Assembly: GCF_013155545.1 (NCBI RefSeq)
Contig: NZ_JABJVV010000008.1
Location: forward strand, 186,001-250,000
Origin: Caenimonas soli
GTDB lineage: Bacteria; Pseudomonadota; Gammaproteobacteria; Burkholderiales; Burkholderiaceae_C
DNA length: 64,000 bases
Reading direction: 5' to 3'
Of the stretch, positions 1-10,217 are shown piece by piece; the stretch's first letter is position 1; every line of letters starts with the position of its first letter. Under the pieces are notes generated by a model. The model was given only the letters and a program-made list of their open reading frames with translations. It did not search any database and was not told where the DNA came from. The position numbers and the translations under genes were made by a program.

Positions 1-506
1 AGGTACCCGGCCGCCCTCGCCTCTTCCAGCGCTTCCTCGAAGCGGTCGTAGGTCTGGAAGATCTCGCCGTGGATGTAGTTGTAGCCGACGGTGATGCCCA
101 TCGCGTAGGCCGCGATGATCATGCCTTCGATCACCTGGTGGGGGTTGAACTGCAGGATGTCGCGGTCCTTGCAGGTGCCCGGCTCGCCCTCGTCCGAATT
201 GCAAACGAGGTATTTCTGGCCCGGAAACTGGCGGGGCATGAAGCTCCACTTCAGGCCCGTGGGAAAGCCTGCGCCGCCGCGGCCGCGCAAGGCGGATTCC
301 TTGACGGTGGCGATCACCTGGTCTTGCGTCAGACCTTCGTTCAGGATCTTGCGCAGCGCCGCGTAGCCTTCGCGCGCCTCGTAATCCTTCAGGCGCCAGT
401 TGGTGCCATCGAGGCCCGCGTAGATTTGCGGGTTGATGTGGCGGCCGTGGAAGCAGGTCTGGACACCCGTGGCCTGGAACTGCGAGAGCACTTGTTGGGC
501 GTTCAT
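1..506 (-). CDS. nuoF: NADH-quinone oxidoreductase subunit F (NuoF), 3' part missing
   Basis: NuoF is the NADH- and FMN-binding subunit of respiratory complex I in the peripheral arm. Only the first 168 residues are visible; the gene runs off the window edge. The FMN/NADH site motif [10 protein letters not shown] lies at residues 75-84, followed by the conserved [13 protein letters not shown] at 103-115. The ATG at 506 shares ATGA with the stop of nuoE, so translation is probably coupled. The family is usually about 430-450 residues, so more than half the gene lies outside. It is the sixth gene of the nuoABCDEF order seen here. Confidence 0.97.
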   Translation of the reverse strand, partial: MNAQQVLSQFQATGVQTCFHGRHINPQIYAGLDGTNWRLKDYEAREGYAALRKILNEGLTQDQVIATVKESALRGRGGAGFPTGLKWSFMPRQFPGQKYLVCNSDEGEPGTCKDRDILQFNPHQVIEGMIIAAYAMGITVGYNYIHGEIFQTYDRFEEALEEARAAGY

Positions 507-988
507 GACTGGGCGCCTTTCAGGCCGTCGACCAGCTGGTCCAGCTTGTCCGGGCTCATGAAGCTGCACATGGTGCGGTCGTTGACCAGCACCACCGGCG
601 AATCGGCGCAGGCGCCCAGGCATTCGCTTTGCTGCAGGGTGAACATGCCGTCCCTGGTGGTTTCGCCCATCTTGATGCCCAGCCGATGCTCCAGGTGGCG
701 CAGCGCCTTGGCCCCGTCGCGCAGCTGGCACGGCAGGTTGGTGCAGACGTTGAGCTTGTATTTGCCCACCGGATGCTGGTTGTACATGTTGTAGAAGGTC
801 GTGACTTCGTGCACCGCGATCGGCGGCATGCCCAGGTAGTCGGCGACGAGCTTCTCGCTCTCCAGGCTGACGAAGCCCTGCTCCTGCTGGACGATGGCCA
901 GGCAGGCCATCACGGCGGATTGCTTCTGCTCAGCCGGGTACTTGGCCACTTCCTTGTCGAAGCGCACGCGCATGGTTTCAGAAATCAT
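503..988 (-). CDS. nuoE: NADH-quinone oxidoreductase subunit E (NuoE)
   Basis: NuoE is the 24-kDa-type subunit of complex I and carries the N1a [2Fe-2S] cluster next to NuoF. The 161-residue protein has the four expected cysteines as C82-x4-C87 and C123-x3-C127, within VCTNLPC and CLGAC. Length is normal for the family. The start ATG shares ATGA with the nuoD stop and the gene's own stop shares ATGA with nuoF, so the three genes are read as one translationally coupled unit. Nothing is missing or broken. Confidence 0.97.
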   Translation of the reverse strand: MISETMRVRFDKEVAKYPAEQKQSAVMACLAIVQQEQGFVSLESEKLVADYLGMPPIAVHEVTTFYNMYNQHPVGKYKLNVCTNLPCQLRDGAKALRHLEHRLGIKMGETTRDGMFTLQQSECLGACADSPVVLVNDRTMCSFMSPDKLDQLVDGLKGAQS

Positions 989-2238
989 CGGTCAATCTCT
1001 CCGAACACGATGTCCATGGTGCCGATCACGGCCACGGCGTCGGCGATCATGTGGCCGCGCGACATCTCGTCCATGGCGGCCAGGTGGGCGAAGCCCGGCG
1101 GGCGGATCTTCAGGCGGTACGGCTTGTTGGCGCCGTCGCTCACGATGTAGATGCCGAACTCGCCCTTGGGGTGCTCGACGGCGGCATAGGCCTCGCCTTC
1201 GGGCACGCGGAAACCTTCGGAGAAGAGCTTGAAGTGGTGGATCAGCTCTTCCATGTTGGCCTTCATCGACTCGCGATCGGGCGGCGCCACCTTGTGGTTG
1301 TCGGTGATCACCGGGCCGGGGTTCACGCGCAACCAGTCCACGCACTGCTTGATGATGCGATTGGATTCGCGCATTTCCTGCACGCGCACCAGGTAGCGGT
1401 CGTAGCAGTCGCCGGTCTTGCCGACCGGGATGTCGAAGTCCATCTTGTCGTAGACCTCGTAGGGCTGCTTCTTGCGCAGGTCCCAGGCGAAGCCGGAGCC
1501 GCGCAGCATGGGGCCGGTGAAGCCGAGGTTGAGCGCACGCTCGGGCGAAACAACGCCCACGCCCACCGTGCGCTGCTTCCAGATGCGGTTGTCGGTCAGC
1601 AGCGTCTCGTACTCGTCCACGTAGTGCGGGAAGCGCGCGGTGAAGTCGTCGATGAAGTCGAGCAGCGAGCCTTGGCGGTTCTCGTTGAGGCGATTGATGG
1701 CGCGCTCGTTCCTGATCTTGTTGGCCTTGTACTGCGGCATGCTGTCCGGCAGGTCGCGGTACACGCCACCCGGGCGGAAGTAGGCAGCGTGCATGCGAGC
1801 GCCCGACACGGCCTCGTACATGTCGAACAGGTCTTCGCGCTCGCGGAAGCAATAGATGAGGATGTTCATCGCACCGCAATCCAGCCCGTGGGCGCCCAGC
1901 CAGAGCAGGTGGTTCAAGAGGCGGGTGATCTCGGAGAACATCACGCGGATGTACTGCGCGCGAAGGGGCACTTCCAGCCCCATCAGCTTCTCGATGGCCA
2001 GGCAATACGCGTGCTCGTTGCACATCATCGAGACGTAGTCCAGCCGGTCCATGTACGGCAGCGACTGGATGTAGGTCTTGGTTTCGGCCAGCTTCTCGGT
2101 GGCGCGGTGCAGCAGGCCGATGTGCGGGTCGGCGCGCTGGATCACTTCGCCGTCGAGCTCGAGCACCAGGCGCAGCACGCCGTGCGCGGCCGGGTGTTGC
2201 GGGCCGAAGTTGAGGGTGTAGTTCTTGATTTCAGCCAT
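985..2238 (-). CDS. nuoD: NADH-quinone oxidoreductase subunit D (NuoD)
   Basis: NuoD is the 49-kDa-type subunit that, with NuoB, forms the quinone-reduction site of complex I. I chose the ATG at 2238 ([20 protein letters not shown]) because it gives the usual 417 residues and begins with the family's N-terminal motif; the open frame extends further upstream only through nuoC in another frame. The start overlaps the nuoC stop by one base (TAATG). The C-terminal region ends in the typical DIVFGEIDR. It is a separate gene, not fused to nuoC as in enterobacteria. Confidence 0.97.
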   Translation of the reverse strand: MAEIKNYTLNFGPQHPAAHGVLRLVLELDGEVIQRADPHIGLLHRATEKLAETKTYIQSLPYMDRLDYVSMMCNEHAYCLAIEKLMGLEVPLRAQYIRVMFSEITRLLNHLLWLGAHGLDCGAMNILIYCFREREDLFDMYEAVSGARMHAAYFRPGGVYRDLPDSMPQYKANKIRNERAINRLNENRQGSLLDFIDDFTARFPHYVDEYETLLTDNRIWKQRTVGVGVVSPERALNLGFTGPMLRGSGFAWDLRKKQPYEVYDKMDFDIPVGKTGDCYDRYLVRVQEMRESNRIIKQCVDWLRVNPGPVITDNHKVAPPDRESMKANMEELIHHFKLFSEGFRVPEGEAYAAVEHPKGEFGIYIVSDGANKPYRLKIRPPGFAHLAAMDEMSRGHMIADAVAVIGTMDIVFGEIDR

Positions 2239-2852
2239 TACTGAAGCCCGCCGTATTTCTCTTCGCGGATGATCCGCGGCGTGATTTCGCGCGGCTCGAT
2301 GGTCACCGGCTGGTAGATCACGCGCTTGCGCTCGGGGTCGTAGCGCATTTCGACATGGCCGGACACCGGGAAGTCCTTGCGGAACGGATGGCCGATGAAA
2401 CCGTAGTCGGTCAGGATGCGGCGCAGGTCGGAGTGGCCTTCGAAGACGATACCGTACAGGTCGAAAGCCTCGCGCTCGAACCAGTTGGCCGAGCTCCACA
2501 GTCCCGTGAGCGAATCCACCACCGGCAAGTCGTCGTCGGGGGCGAACACCTTCAGGCGCACGCGCTGGTTCAGGCTGATCGACAGCAGGTGCGAGACCAC
2601 GCAGTAGCGCTGACCGTCCCAGCCGCCGTCGCGGTAGTCCGAATAGTCCACGCCGCAGACGTCGAGCAGTTGCTCGAACTGGCAGCCGGGCGCATCGCGC
2701 AGGAGAGTGGCCGCGGCCAGATAGTCGGCGGGCGAAACCACCACGGTGAGCTCGCCGAGCTTGAGGTCGATGCGCTTGGCCAGCCCGCCCAAGGTGGCGG
2801 CCAGCGTTTCCTTCAGCGCTGCGGGATCGATCGCGAACGGGGTAATGGTCAT
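2238..2852 (-). CDS. nuoC: NADH-quinone oxidoreductase subunit C (NuoC)
   Basis: NuoC is the 30-kDa-type subunit of the complex I hydrophilic arm. The protein is 204 residues and contains the family signature around [10 protein letters not shown], followed by the conserved [20 protein letters not shown] stretch. The ATG at 2852 (MTITPF) is preferred over an upstream in-frame Met because the extra 44 residues would run through the end of nuoB and look nothing like NuoC. It starts 8 bases after nuoB and its TAA overlaps the nuoD ATG. Confidence 0.95.
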   Translation of the reverse strand: MTITPFAIDPAALKETLAATLGGLAKRIDLKLGELTVVVSPADYLAAATLLRDAPGCQFEQLLDVCGVDYSDYRDGGWDGQRYCVVSHLLSISLNQRVRLKVFAPDDDLPVVDSLTGLWSSANWFEREAFDLYGIVFEGHSDLRRILTDYGFIGHPFRKDFPVSGHVEMRYDPERKRVIYQPVTIEPREITPRIIREEKYGGLQ

Positions 2853-2859
2853 GTCTGGT

Positions 2860-3339
2860 TCAGGCCCGCGCGATGGTTTGCGTGCGGCGGATCTTCTGCT
2901 GCAGCTGGATGATTCCGTACAGCAGAGCCTCGGCCGTGGGCGGGCAGCCGGGCACGTATACGTCGACCGGCACGATGCGGTCACAGCCGCGCACGACGGA
3001 ATAGCTGTAGTGGTAGTAGCCGCCGCCGTTGGCGCAGGAGCCCATCGACAGCACCCAGCGCGGCTCGGGCATCTGGTCGTACACCTTGCGCAGGGCCGGC
3101 GCCATCTTGTTGCACAGCGTGCCGGCGACGATCATCAGGTCGCTCTGCCTGGGGCTGGGACGGAACAGCATGCCGAAACGGTCGATGTCGTAGCGCGCAG
3201 CGCCTGCGTGCATCATCTCCACGGCGCAGCAGGCCAGGCCGAACGTCATGGGCCACAGCGAGCCCGTCTTGGCCCAGTTGATGACGGAGTCCACCGTGGT
3301 GGTCACCATCCCCTTGTCGAGAATGCCTTCGTTAGCCAT
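2860..3339 (-). CDS. nuoB: NADH-quinone oxidoreductase subunit B (NuoB)
   Basis: NuoB (PSST-type) holds the N2 [4Fe-4S] cluster that passes electrons to quinone. The 159-residue protein shows all four cluster ligands: the tandem C37-C38 in [10 protein letters not shown]102 in MGSCANGGG and C132 in VPGCPPT. Size and motif order are canonical. It follows nuoA after 27 bases and precedes nuoC, the standard nuo order. No anomalies are visible. Confidence 0.97.
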   Translation of the reverse strand: MANEGILDKGMVTTTVDSVINWAKTGSLWPMTFGLACCAVEMMHAGAARYDIDRFGMLFRPSPRQSDLMIVAGTLCNKMAPALRKVYDQMPEPRWVLSMGSCANGGGYYHYSYSVVRGCDRIVPVDVYVPGCPPTAEALLYGIIQLQQKIRRTQTIARA

Positions 3340-3366
3340 AGCAGTATTCCTTGGTCGCGCGGGAAC

Positions 3367-3738
3367 TCATTCCCAATCGAGCGCGCCCTTTTTCCATTCG
3401 TAGACGAACCCCACCACCAGGATGGCCAGAAAAACCATCATGGCCCAGAAACCCACCGGGCCGATTTCCTTGAGCGCCACGGCCCAGGGAAAGAGAAACG
3501 CGATCTCCAGGTCGAACAGGATGAAGAGGATGGCCACCAGGTAGTAGCGGACGTCGAACTTCATGCGCGCGTCTTCGAAGGCCTCGAAGCCGCACTCGTA
3601 GGGAGAATTTTTTGCCGCATCGGGCTTGCGGATGCCCATGGCCCCGCTGAACAGCCAGCCCAGGGCCTGCGGGATCACGCCGACGGCGACGCCGACCAGT
3701 ATGAACAGAAGGACTGGTAGGTACTGGTCAAGGTTCAT
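3367..3738 (-). CDS. nuoA: NADH-quinone oxidoreductase subunit A (NuoA)
   Basis: NuoA is a small membrane subunit of complex I, first gene of the nuo operon. The 123-residue protein has three hydrophobic segments (about residues 8-30, 62-84 and 91-111) and the conserved loop [24 protein letters not shown] between the first two; only the Cys-containing core of that loop is diagnostic. Start is the ATG at 3738. The tRNA-Leu gene lies 57 bases upstream on the same strand, so nuo may be read through from the tRNA and secG region or from a promoter in that short gap. Confidence 0.96.
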   Translation of the reverse strand: MNLDQYLPVLLFILVGVAVGVIPQALGWLFSGAMGIRKPDAAKNSPYECGFEAFEDARMKFDVRYYLVAILFILFDLEIAFLFPWAVALKEIGPVGFWAMMVFLAILVVGFVYEWKKGALDWE

Positions 3739-3795
3739 CTTGGGGCTCTGATCACCGCTTCAGCCAGCGGGCGCTGCCGCTGACTCTTTTTTGTA

Positions 3796-3880
3796 TGGTG
3801 CCGTCGGCGAGACTCGAACTCGCACAGCTTTCGCCACTACCCCCTCAAGATAGCGTGTCTACCAATTTCACCACGACGGC
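3796..3880 (-). tRNA. tRNA-Leu, anticodon GAG
   Basis: The minus strand folds into an 85-base tRNA with encoded CCA. The acceptor stem GCCGTCG pairs with CGACGGC, the D-arm region contains GTGGTGAAATTGGTAGACAC, the anticodon loop reads TTGAGGG with anticodon GAG, there is a long type-II variable arm, and the T arm contains GTTCGAGTC. The long variable arm and the anticodon identify a leucine tRNA for CUC/CUU codons. It sits between secG and nuoA, a common arrangement in Burkholderiales. Confidence 0.96.
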
Positions 3881-4001
3881 GGTTTCTTAAAAGTTGCCCG
3901 GAAAGGCTCGAGGTTTCTACGAATTGTTGGCTTCCCGGACAGCCTAGGAGTTTACCCCGAAACAGCGCCGCTCCTCCCGCGAAGCAGCGCTTATCTGCTG
4001 A

Positions 4002-4415
4002 TCACTTCGTGGGGATTTGGCCTGCGCCCGATGCGGCGGGCGCAGGGACGACGGCGGCCGCGCCGCCAGGGGCGGCCGGGGCCGTAGCCGGGATCTGCCC
4101 GGCGGCGCCGGATGCAGCCGGAGCGGGCGCGGGGGCGGTGGTGGCGCGCTCCAGCACGCTGCCCGATTCCACGGGCCGCAGATTGCCGAAGTAGGCCAGC
4201 GCCAACGTGCAGACGAAGAACACGCCCGCCAGCACAGCCGTCGTGCGCGACAGGAAGTTGGCGCTGCCGCTGGCACCAAACAGGCTGCCCGAGCTGCCGC
4301 TGCCGAAGGCCGCGCCCATGTCGGCGCCCTTGCCGTGCTGGATGAGGATGAGGCCGATCATGCCCAGGGCCGTGAGCATCTGCACGGCGAGGATGATGGT
4401 AAGGAAAACGTTCAT
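4002..4415 (-). CDS. secG: preprotein translocase subunit SecG
   Basis: SecG is the small inner-membrane partner of SecYE in Sec-dependent export. The 137-residue protein has two membrane spans (about 3-22 and 52-75) joined by the typical loop IQHGKGADMGAAFGSGSSGS. The C-terminal tail (about residues 83-137) is rich in Ala, Pro and Gly and longer than in the enterobacterial protein of about 110 residues. It follows tpiA by 36 bases and is followed by tRNA-Leu, as is usual in this lineage. Confidence 0.95.
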   Translation of the reverse strand: MNVFLTIILAVQMLTALGMIGLILIQHGKGADMGAAFGSGSSGSLFGASGSANFLSRTTAVLAGVFFVCTLALAYFGNLRPVESGSVLERATTAPAPAPAASGAAGQIPATAPAAPGGAAAVVPAPAASGAGQIPTK

Positions 4416-4451
4416 TTTGTGGTCACTCCGATTTTTATAGTGCTTGGCCGC

Positions 4452-5195
4452 CTAGCGGGCGGCCGCGATGATTTGCAAAAAATCCGCGGCCTTGAGCGAT
4501 GCGCCCCCGACCAGGCCGCCGTCGATATCCGGCTGGCTCAGCAGCGAAGCCGCATTGGCCGCGTTCATGCTGCCGCCGTAGAGGATGGAGATGCGGTCCG
4601 AGTGCGAGGTGGCCGCATGAAGCTGGGCGCGCAGGAGGGCGTGCACCTGCTGGGCCTGCTCGGGCGTGGCGGTCTTGCCGGTGCCAATGGCCCAGACGGG
4701 TTCATAGGCCACGACGATTTCGCTGATGCAGTGCCCATTGGTGTGGATCACGGCCGCCATCTGGCGTTTGACCACTTCTTCGGTCTTGCCGGCTTCGCGC
4801 TCGGCCAGCGTTTCGCCGACGCAGACGATCGGGGTGATCCCGTGCGCCAGGGCGGTCTTGGTCTTTTCGGCCACCAGGGCATCGGTCTCGCCGTGATACT
4901 GGCGCCGCTCCGAATGGCCGACGATGGCGTAGCGCACGCCGAATTCCTTGAGCATGAGGGCCGAAATCTCGCCGGTGTAAGCGCCCTGCTCGTGCTGGGA
5001 CACATCCTGCGCACCGATCTCCAGCGCCGAGCCCGACCGCAGCGCCCTCAGCTGCGCCAGGTAAGGCGCAGGCACGCAGACCGCCACGGTGCACGCGGCA
5101 TCGCCCATGCCCTCGAGCAACGCGCGCACCAGCGCTTCGTTGGCGGCCAGGTTGCCGTTCATCTTCCAGTTGCCTGCGATCAGTTTCTTCTTCAT
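4452..5195 (-). CDS. tpiA: triose-phosphate isomerase
   Basis: TpiA interconverts dihydroxyacetone phosphate and glyceraldehyde 3-phosphate in the cytoplasm. The 247-residue protein has the full catalytic set: K11 in GNWKMNG, H94 in VGHSERR and E165 in [11 protein letters not shown], plus the phosphate-binding YGGSMN near the C-terminus. The ATG at 5195 overlaps the stop of the upstream oxidoreductase gene (TGATG). The frame continues upstream but only through that gene in a different reading frame, so the short start is correct. Confidence 0.97.
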   Translation of the reverse strand: MKKKLIAGNWKMNGNLAANEALVRALLEGMGDAACTVAVCVPAPYLAQLRALRSGSALEIGAQDVSQHEQGAYTGEISALMLKEFGVRYAIVGHSERRQYHGETDALVAEKTKTALAHGITPIVCVGETLAEREAGKTEEVVKRQMAAVIHTNGHCISEIVVAYEPVWAIGTGKTATPEQAQQVHALLRAQLHAATSHSDRISILYGGSMNAANAASLLSQPDIDGGLVGGASLKAADFLQIIAAAR

Positions 5196-6190
5196 CACTG
5201 TTTTTCCCAGGTCAGCACGATCTTGCCGATGTGCTGGTTCGATTCCATCAGCTCGTGCGCCTTGGCGGCGTCGGCTGCGGCAAAGGTGCTGTGGATGACC
5301 GGCTTGATGGCTCCGCTCTCCAGCAGCGGCCAGACCTTGGCCCTGAGCGACTGGGCGATCGCGGCCTTGAATGCCACGGGCCGTGGCCGCAGGGTCGAGC
5401 CGGTGATGAGCAGCCGCTTGCGCAGCACCATGCCGGCGTTGAATTCGCTCTTGACGCCGCCTTGCACCGCGATGATCACCAGGCGGCCGTCCTCGGCCAG
5501 GCACTCGACTTCGCGGGCCACATAGGCGCCCGCGACCATGTCGAGGATCACGTTGACGCCCGCGCCGCCGGTGAGCCTCTTCGCTTCTGCGACGAAGTCG
5601 TGGGTCTTGTAGTTGATGGCGTGGTCGGCGCCGAGCTTCAGGCAGGCTTCGCACTTGTCGTCGCTGCCCGCCGTGACGATGACCTTGGAGCCCAGTGCCT
5701 TGGCCATCTGGATCGCCGTGACGCCGATGCCGCTGGAGCCGCCCTGGATCAGCAGCGTCTCGCCGGGCTGCAGCCTGACGCGGTCGAACACATTGCTCCA
5801 CACCGTGAAGAAGGTTTCAGGCAGCGAGGCCGCCTCGACGTCGCTGAGGCCATTGGGCACCGGCAGGCACTGGTCCACCGGCGCAACGCAGAGCTGCGCG
5901 TAACCGCCGCCTGCGACCAACGCACAAACGCGATCGCCCTGCTTCAATCCCGCAGCCACCAGCGCTTCCGCATCGCCATCCACGATCTCTCCGGCCACCT
6001 CCAGCCCCGGAATATCCGAAGCGCCCGGTGGCACCGGGTAGTTGCCGGTCCGCTGCAACACGTCCGGGCGGTTGATACCGCTGGCGCTGACGCGGATGAG
6101 TACCTCGCCCGCGCCAGGCACGGGCGCGGGACGCTCGCCCAGACGCAGGACGTCGGGCGGGCCATAGGCGCTGATTTCAACGGCTTTCAT
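5195..6190 (-). CDS. NAD(P)H-quinone oxidoreductase, zinc-independent MDR family (Qor/PIG3-like)
   Basis: This 331-residue medium-chain reductase should reduce quinones or enones with NAD(P)H in the cytosol. It has the GroES-like N-terminal half ([14 protein letters not shown]... [10 protein letters not shown]) and a Rossmann half with [15 protein letters not shown] at about residues 145-160. The cysteine set of zinc alcohol dehydrogenases is absent, which fits the Qor/PIG3 branch. I chose ATG 6190 (MKAVEIS); an upstream Met at 6235 would add 15 poor residues. It lies between pnp and tpiA and is translationally coupled to tpiA. The physiological substrate cannot be read from the sequence. Confidence 0.9.
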   Translation of the reverse strand: MKAVEISAYGPPDVLRLGERPAPVPGAGEVLIRVSASGINRPDVLQRTGNYPVPPGASDIPGLEVAGEIVDGDAEALVAAGLKQGDRVCALVAGGGYAQLCVAPVDQCLPVPNGLSDVEAASLPETFFTVWSNVFDRVRLQPGETLLIQGGSSGIGVTAIQMAKALGSKVIVTAGSDDKCEACLKLGADHAINYKTHDFVAEAKRLTGGAGVNVILDMVAGAYVAREVECLAEDGRLVIIAVQGGVKSEFNAGMVLRKRLLITGSTLRPRPVAFKAAIAQSLRAKVWPLLESGAIKPVIHSTFAAADAAKAHELMESNQHIGKIVLTWEKQ

Positions 6191-6249
6191 GGTATTTGAG
6201 GCTGGCGCCCGCACCCGTCGAGGTGCATGCGCCAACTGAGACGGTACGA

Positions 6250-8496
6250 TCAGGCCTGGTCGTCGACCGGGGCCTGCTGCGGGACCACTTCGCGCGGCTC
6301 ACGCTGCTCGCGCGGCGGCTGGTCGCCACGCGGCTGGCGGTCGCCACGGGGCTCGCGCTGTTCACGCGGCTCGCGCGGGGGGCGATCCTGGAACTCGCCC
6401 GCCGGACGGTCGAGCAAAGCCTTCATGGACAGCTTGACGCGGCCCTTCTCGTCGGTCTCGAGCACCTTGACGCGCACGATCTGGCCTTCGCTCAGGTAAT
6501 CGGTGACCTTCTCGACGCGCTCATGGGCGATCTGGCTGATGTGCAGCAGGCCGTCCTTGCCGGGCAAGAGGTTCACCAGGGCGCCGAAGTCCAGCAGCTT
6601 GGTGATGGGGCCTTCGTAGACCTTGCCGATCTCCACTTCCGCGGTGATCTGCTCGATGCGCTTCTTGGCTTCCTCGGCCTTGGCCGGATCGGTCGAAGCG
6701 ATGGTGATGGTGCCGTCTTCGGCGATGTCGATCTGCGTGCCGGTCTCTTCGGTCAGCGCGCGGATGACGGCGCCGCCCTTGCCGATCACGTCGCGAATCT
6801 TCTCGGGGTTGATCTTCATCGTGAACAGGCGCGGAGCGAAGTTGCTCACCTCGGTCTTGGCCTCGCCCAGCGCTTCCTGCATCTTGCCCAGGATGTGCAT
6901 GCGAGCTTCCTTGGCCTGGGCCAGTGCGACCTGCATGATCTCCTTGGTGATGCCCTGGATCTTGATGTCCATCTGCAGCGCGGTGATGCCGTTGGTCGTG
7001 CCGGCCACCTTGAAGTCCATATCGCCGAGGTGATCTTCGTCACCCAGGATGTCGGTCAGCACCGCGAAGCGGTTGCCTTCCTTGATCAGGCCCATGGCGA
7101 TGCCGGCCACGTGGGCCTTCATCGGCACGCCGGCGTCCATCAGCGACAGGCAGCCGCCGCACACCGACGCCATCGACGAGGAGCCGTTGGATTCGGTGAT
7201 TTCCGAAACCACGCGCATGGTGTAGGGGAACTCGTCCTTGGCCGGCAGCACCGGGATCAGTGCGCGCTTGGCCAGGCGGCCGTGGCCGATTTCGCGGCGC
7301 TTGGTCGAGCCCATGCGGCCCACTTCGCCGGTGGCGAAGGGAGGCATGTTGTAGTGGAACATGAAGCGGTCTTCGTACTCGCCCATCAGCGCGTCGATGC
7401 GCTGCGCGTCGCGCTCGGTGCCGAGCGTGGTGACGACCAGCGCCTGGGTTTCACCGCGGGTGAACAGGGCCGAGCCGTGGGTGCGGGGCAGCACGCCGGT
7501 GCGGATCTCGATGGGTCGCACGGTGCGCGTGTCGCGGCCGTCGATACGCGGCTCGCCCGACAGGATCTGGCTGCGCACGATCTTGGCTTCGATGTCGAAC
7601 AGCAGTGCATCGACCTTGATCGGGTCGAAATCGGCGCCCGACTCTTTCAGCGACGCCAGCACCGAGGCGGTGGCTTCGCGCAGGGCCTGGGTGCGGGCCT
7701 GCTTGCTGCGGATCTGGTAGGCGGCGCGCAGCTTCTCTTCGGCAATGGCGTTGACCTTGGCGATGAAGGGCTCGTCCTTGGCGGGCGGCTGCCAGTCCCA
7801 CACGGGCTTGCCGGCGTCGCGCACCAGTTCATGGATGGCGTTGATCGCGACGTTGCCCTGCTCATGGCCGAACACCACGGCGCCGAGCATGATCTCTTCG
7901 GACAGCTGCTGAGCTTCGGATTCCACCATCAGCACGGCAGCTTCGGTGCCGGCGACGATCAGGTCCAGGTCGGACATCTTGCGGGCCGTCTGGCCCGGGT
8001 TGAGCACGTACTCGCCGTTGACGTAGCCCACGCGCGCCGCGCCGATGGGGCCGGCGAACGGAATGCCGGAGATGGCCAGGGCAGCGCTGGTGCCGATCAT
8101 GGCGGCGATGTCGGCGTCGACTTCGGGGTTGAGCGACAGCGTGTGGATGACCACGTGTACTTCATTGAAGAAGCCTTCAGGGAACAGCGGGCGGATCGGG
8201 CGGTCGATCAGGCGGCTCGTGAGCGTTTCGTGTTCGCTGGGCTTGGCTTCGCGCTTGAAGAAGCTGCCGGGGATCTTGCCGGCGGCGTAGGTCTTCTCGA
8301 TGTAGTCGACGGTCAGCGGAAAGAAGTCCTGGCCCGGCTTGGCGGACTTGGACGCGACCACGGTGGCCAGCACCACGGTGCCTTCGATGTTGACGATGAC
8401 GGCGCCGCCGGACTGGCGCGCGATCTCACCGGTTTCCAGGGTGACGGCGTGCGAGCCCCATTGGAAGGTCTTGGTGACTTTGTTGAAAATGCTCAT
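6250..8496 (-). CDS. pnp: polyribonucleotide nucleotidyltransferase (PNPase)
   Basis: PNPase degrades RNA 3' to 5' phosphorolytically and works with RNase E in the degradosome. The 748-residue protein has two RNase PH-like domains (about 10-230 and 320-545) around an alpha-helical linker, a KH domain (about 555-615) and an S1 domain (about 625-695). The last 45 residues form an unusual tail of repeated RE/PR/RGD units such as [18 protein letters not shown], probably a flexible RNA- or protein-binding arm. It is downstream of rpsO, and its leader carries a long hairpin (8572-8606) of the kind used for RNase III-dependent autoregulation. Confidence 0.97.
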   Translation of the reverse strand: MSIFNKVTKTFQWGSHAVTLETGEIARQSGGAVIVNIEGTVVLATVVASKSAKPGQDFFPLTVDYIEKTYAAGKIPGSFFKREAKPSEHETLTSRLIDRPIRPLFPEGFFNEVHVVIHTLSLNPEVDADIAAMIGTSAALAISGIPFAGPIGAARVGYVNGEYVLNPGQTARKMSDLDLIVAGTEAAVLMVESEAQQLSEEIMLGAVVFGHEQGNVAINAIHELVRDAGKPVWDWQPPAKDEPFIAKVNAIAEEKLRAAYQIRSKQARTQALREATASVLASLKESGADFDPIKVDALLFDIEAKIVRSQILSGEPRIDGRDTRTVRPIEIRTGVLPRTHGSALFTRGETQALVVTTLGTERDAQRIDALMGEYEDRFMFHYNMPPFATGEVGRMGSTKRREIGHGRLAKRALIPVLPAKDEFPYTMRVVSEITESNGSSSMASVCGGCLSLMDAGVPMKAHVAGIAMGLIKEGNRFAVLTDILGDEDHLGDMDFKVAGTTNGITALQMDIKIQGITKEIMQVALAQAKEARMHILGKMQEALGEAKTEVSNFAPRLFTMKINPEKIRDVIGKGGAVIRALTEETGTQIDIAEDGTITIASTDPAKAEEAKKRIEQITAEVEIGKVYEGPITKLLDFGALVNLLPGKDGLLHISQIAHERVEKVTDYLSEGQIVRVKVLETDEKGRVKLSMKALLDRPAGEFQDRPPREPREQREPRGDRQPRGDQPPREQREPREVVPQQAPVDDQA

Positions 8497-8571
8497 GTTC
8501 AGCTCTCCTTGTCTAACAGCGCATCAGGCTGCGCTTTCTGCCCGGAGACAGAGCGGTGTCGAACACGATGC

Positions 8572-8606
8572 CATTCCATAAGAGGCCCTGGGCTTCTTGT
8601 GGAATG
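8572..8606 (-). promoter_or_regulatory. Long stem-loop in the pnp leader, candidate RNase III autoregulatory site
   Basis: Two 17-base arms (8572-8588 and 8590-8606) are complementary except for two G-U type positions, giving a stem of about 15 pairs with a tight loop on the minus-strand transcript. It lies between the rpsO terminator and the pnp start. In E. coli, a similar long stem in the pnp leader is cut by RNase III and then removed by PNPase as feedback. The stem is seen directly; the function is inferred by analogy. Confidence 0.7.
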
Positions 8607-8640
8607 ACACAGCGCGTATTCGTCTTGCCGTCTCCGAAGT

Positions 8641-8677
8641 GAAAAGCGCCTGAGCTAGGGTGAGCTAACTCAGGCGC
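8641..8677 (-). terminator. Rho-independent terminator after rpsO
   Basis: Nine-base arms GCGCCTGAG (8646-8654) and CTCAGGCGC (8669-8677) pair perfectly and are followed on the minus strand by TTTTC. It starts 19 bases past the rpsO stop. It probably gives partial termination before pnp. Confidence 0.8.
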
Positions 8678-8696
8678 CTTCGTGTTTTTGTCCTGC

Positions 8697-8960
8697 TTAC
8701 TTGCGCAGGCCCAGCTTGCCGATAAGCGCCGTGTAGCGGTCGGCGTCCTTGTTCTTCAGGTAGGTCAGCAGGCTCTTGCGGCGGTTCACCATGCGCAGGA
8801 GGCCGCGGCGGCCGTGGTGGTCCTTGGCGTGCGTCTTGAAGTGGGGGGTGAGTTCGTTGATGCGAGCCGTCAGGAGTGCAACCTGCACTTCGGGGCTGCC
8901 CGTGTCATTGGCGCTGCGCGCGTTGGCCTTGACGACCTCGGCCTTGTTCAGAGTGGTCAT
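8697..8960 (-). CDS. rpsO: 30S ribosomal protein S15
   Basis: S15 is a primary 16S rRNA-binding protein that nucleates assembly of the 30S platform. The 87-residue product matches the family throughout, including [16 protein letters not shown], the rRNA-contact stretch [15 protein letters not shown] and the C-terminal LIGKLGLRK. The ATG at 8960 gives the full normal length. It precedes pnp, the classical rpsO-pnp pairing, with a terminator and a processing-type hairpin between them. The 84 bases upstream, to the end of the aminotransferase gene, must hold its promoter. Confidence 0.97.
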   Translation of the reverse strand: MTTLNKAEVVKANARSANDTGSPEVQVALLTARINELTPHFKTHAKDHHGRRGLLRMVNRRKSLLTYLKNKDADRYTALIGKLGLRK

Positions 8961-9044
8961 TGGGTTTTCCTTGAATGTTTTAACTTGCGTTGGGGGCTGG
9001 AACTGCGCCCCAACGTGCGCCTTGCGGGATGCAAAGCCTTGGAA

Positions 9045-10217
9045 TTATAGCCTGGATGCGCCCAGCCAGGAGTGCAGCCGCTCCACGCCCTGCCCCAGCC
9101 GTGCTAGGTCCTTGGACGCAAAGCACCACCTGAGCCATCCCTGCGCCTCCGGCGCGAACGCGTTGCCCGGCGCCAGGCCCAGGCCGGCCTCGGCCACCAA
9201 CCGCTTGGCCACGGCCAGGGAGTCGTCGAAACCGTCGAGCTTGAAAAAGGCGTACATGCCGCCCTTCGCTGCCTCCACGCGCACCTGCGGCAAGGCCTGG
9301 AGCATCGGCACCAGCGTGTCCCGGCAAGCCTTGAGGTGCGCCACGACCCGGGGAGTCACCTCATCCGTGCGCTGCAGAGCCGCGAGGCCGGCGCGCTGGG
9401 TAAAGACGCTGGCACAGGAGGTGTTGAATTCCACCAGCTTGCCCATGTGCGGCGTCATCGACGCCGGCATCACGAGCCAGCCCAGGCGCCAGCCGGTCAT
9501 GAGGAAGCTCTTGGAGAAGCTGTGCACCACCACCAGCCGGTCGTCGGGCGATGCGACGTCGAGGAAACTGGGCGCGCAGCCGTTGGCCGAATCTTCGTAA
9601 TACAGCCGCTCGTACACCTCATCCGCCAGGATCCAGGTGCCGGTCTTGCGGCAATGCGCCAGGACGGCCTCCTGCTCGGCACGGCTGAGCGTCCAGCCCG
9701 TGGGGTTATTCGGTGCGTTGACGATCAGGAGCTTGGTCGAGGGCGTGATGGCATCCAGCAATGCCTGGAGATCCAGCGTCCAGGCGCCGCCCTGCGGCTT
9801 GAGCGAGACCCGCTTGAGCCTGGCGCCCATGATGAGCGGCTGAGCCGTGAGGTTGGGCCATACCGGCGTGACGGCGACCACTTCATCGTCCGCGTCCACC
9901 AGCGCCTGCACGGCCAGCATCAGCGCATTGACACCACCCGAGGTGATGGCGATCCGGTGGCTTGACACCTTGCCGTGGAGGCCGCTGGTGTATTGCGCCA
10001 CGGCGTGGCGCAGCTCCGGCAGGCCCAGGTTGTGGGCGTAGAAGGTTTCACCCTTCTGCAGCGATTCGATCGCCGCCTGGCGGATGAAGTCAGGTGTGAC
10101 CTCGTCGCTTTCTCCGAACCAGAACGCCAGCACATCGCTGCGTCCCATGCCGGCGTTGGCGACTTCACGGATCTTCGATTCTTCGAGGTTCTCTATGGCT
10201 TGGCGCATGGCCTCCAT
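9045..10217 (-). CDS. PLP-dependent class I/II aminotransferase
   Basis: This 390-residue enzyme is a fold-type I aminotransferase of the AspC/AlaT-like group. It has the substrate and cofactor motifs NAPNNPTG (167-174), ADEVYERL (198-205) and SFSKSFLMTGWRLGW with the PLP lysine at K236, and the C-terminal LRWCFA arginine region. Its substrate cannot be assigned. The gene starts inside the end of the preceding dehydrogenase gene (53-base overlap; 44 if Met 4 is used), so it appears to be the last gene of the long catabolic operon rather than part of the rpsO block. A role in that pathway is inferred from position only. Confidence 0.88.
   Translation of the reverse strand: MEAMRQAIENLEESKIREVANAGMGRSDVLAFWFGESDEVTPDFIRQAAIESLQKGETFYAHNLGLPELRHAVAQYTSGLHGKVSSHRIAITSGGVNALMLAVQALVDADDEVVAVTPVWPNLTAQPLIMGARLKRVSLKPQGGAWTLDLQALLDAITPSTKLLIVNAPNNPTGWTLSRAEQEAVLAHCRKTGTWILADEVYERLYYEDSANGCAPSFLDVASPDDRLVVVHSFSKSFLMTGWRLGWLVMPASMTPHMGKLVEFNTSCASVFTQRAGLAALQRTDEVTPRVVAHLKACRDTLVPMLQALPQVRVEAAKGGMYAFFKLDGFDDSLAVAKRLVAEAGLGLAPGNAFAPEAQGWLRWCFASKDLARLGQGVERLHSWLGASRL

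Noticed and set aside
6196..8607. An 803-codon open frame on the plus strand opposite pnp
   Set aside because: It lies fully antisense to a clear PNPase, has low-complexity His/Asp/Gly-rich composition and no family motif. In high-GC DNA the frames opposite real genes stay open.
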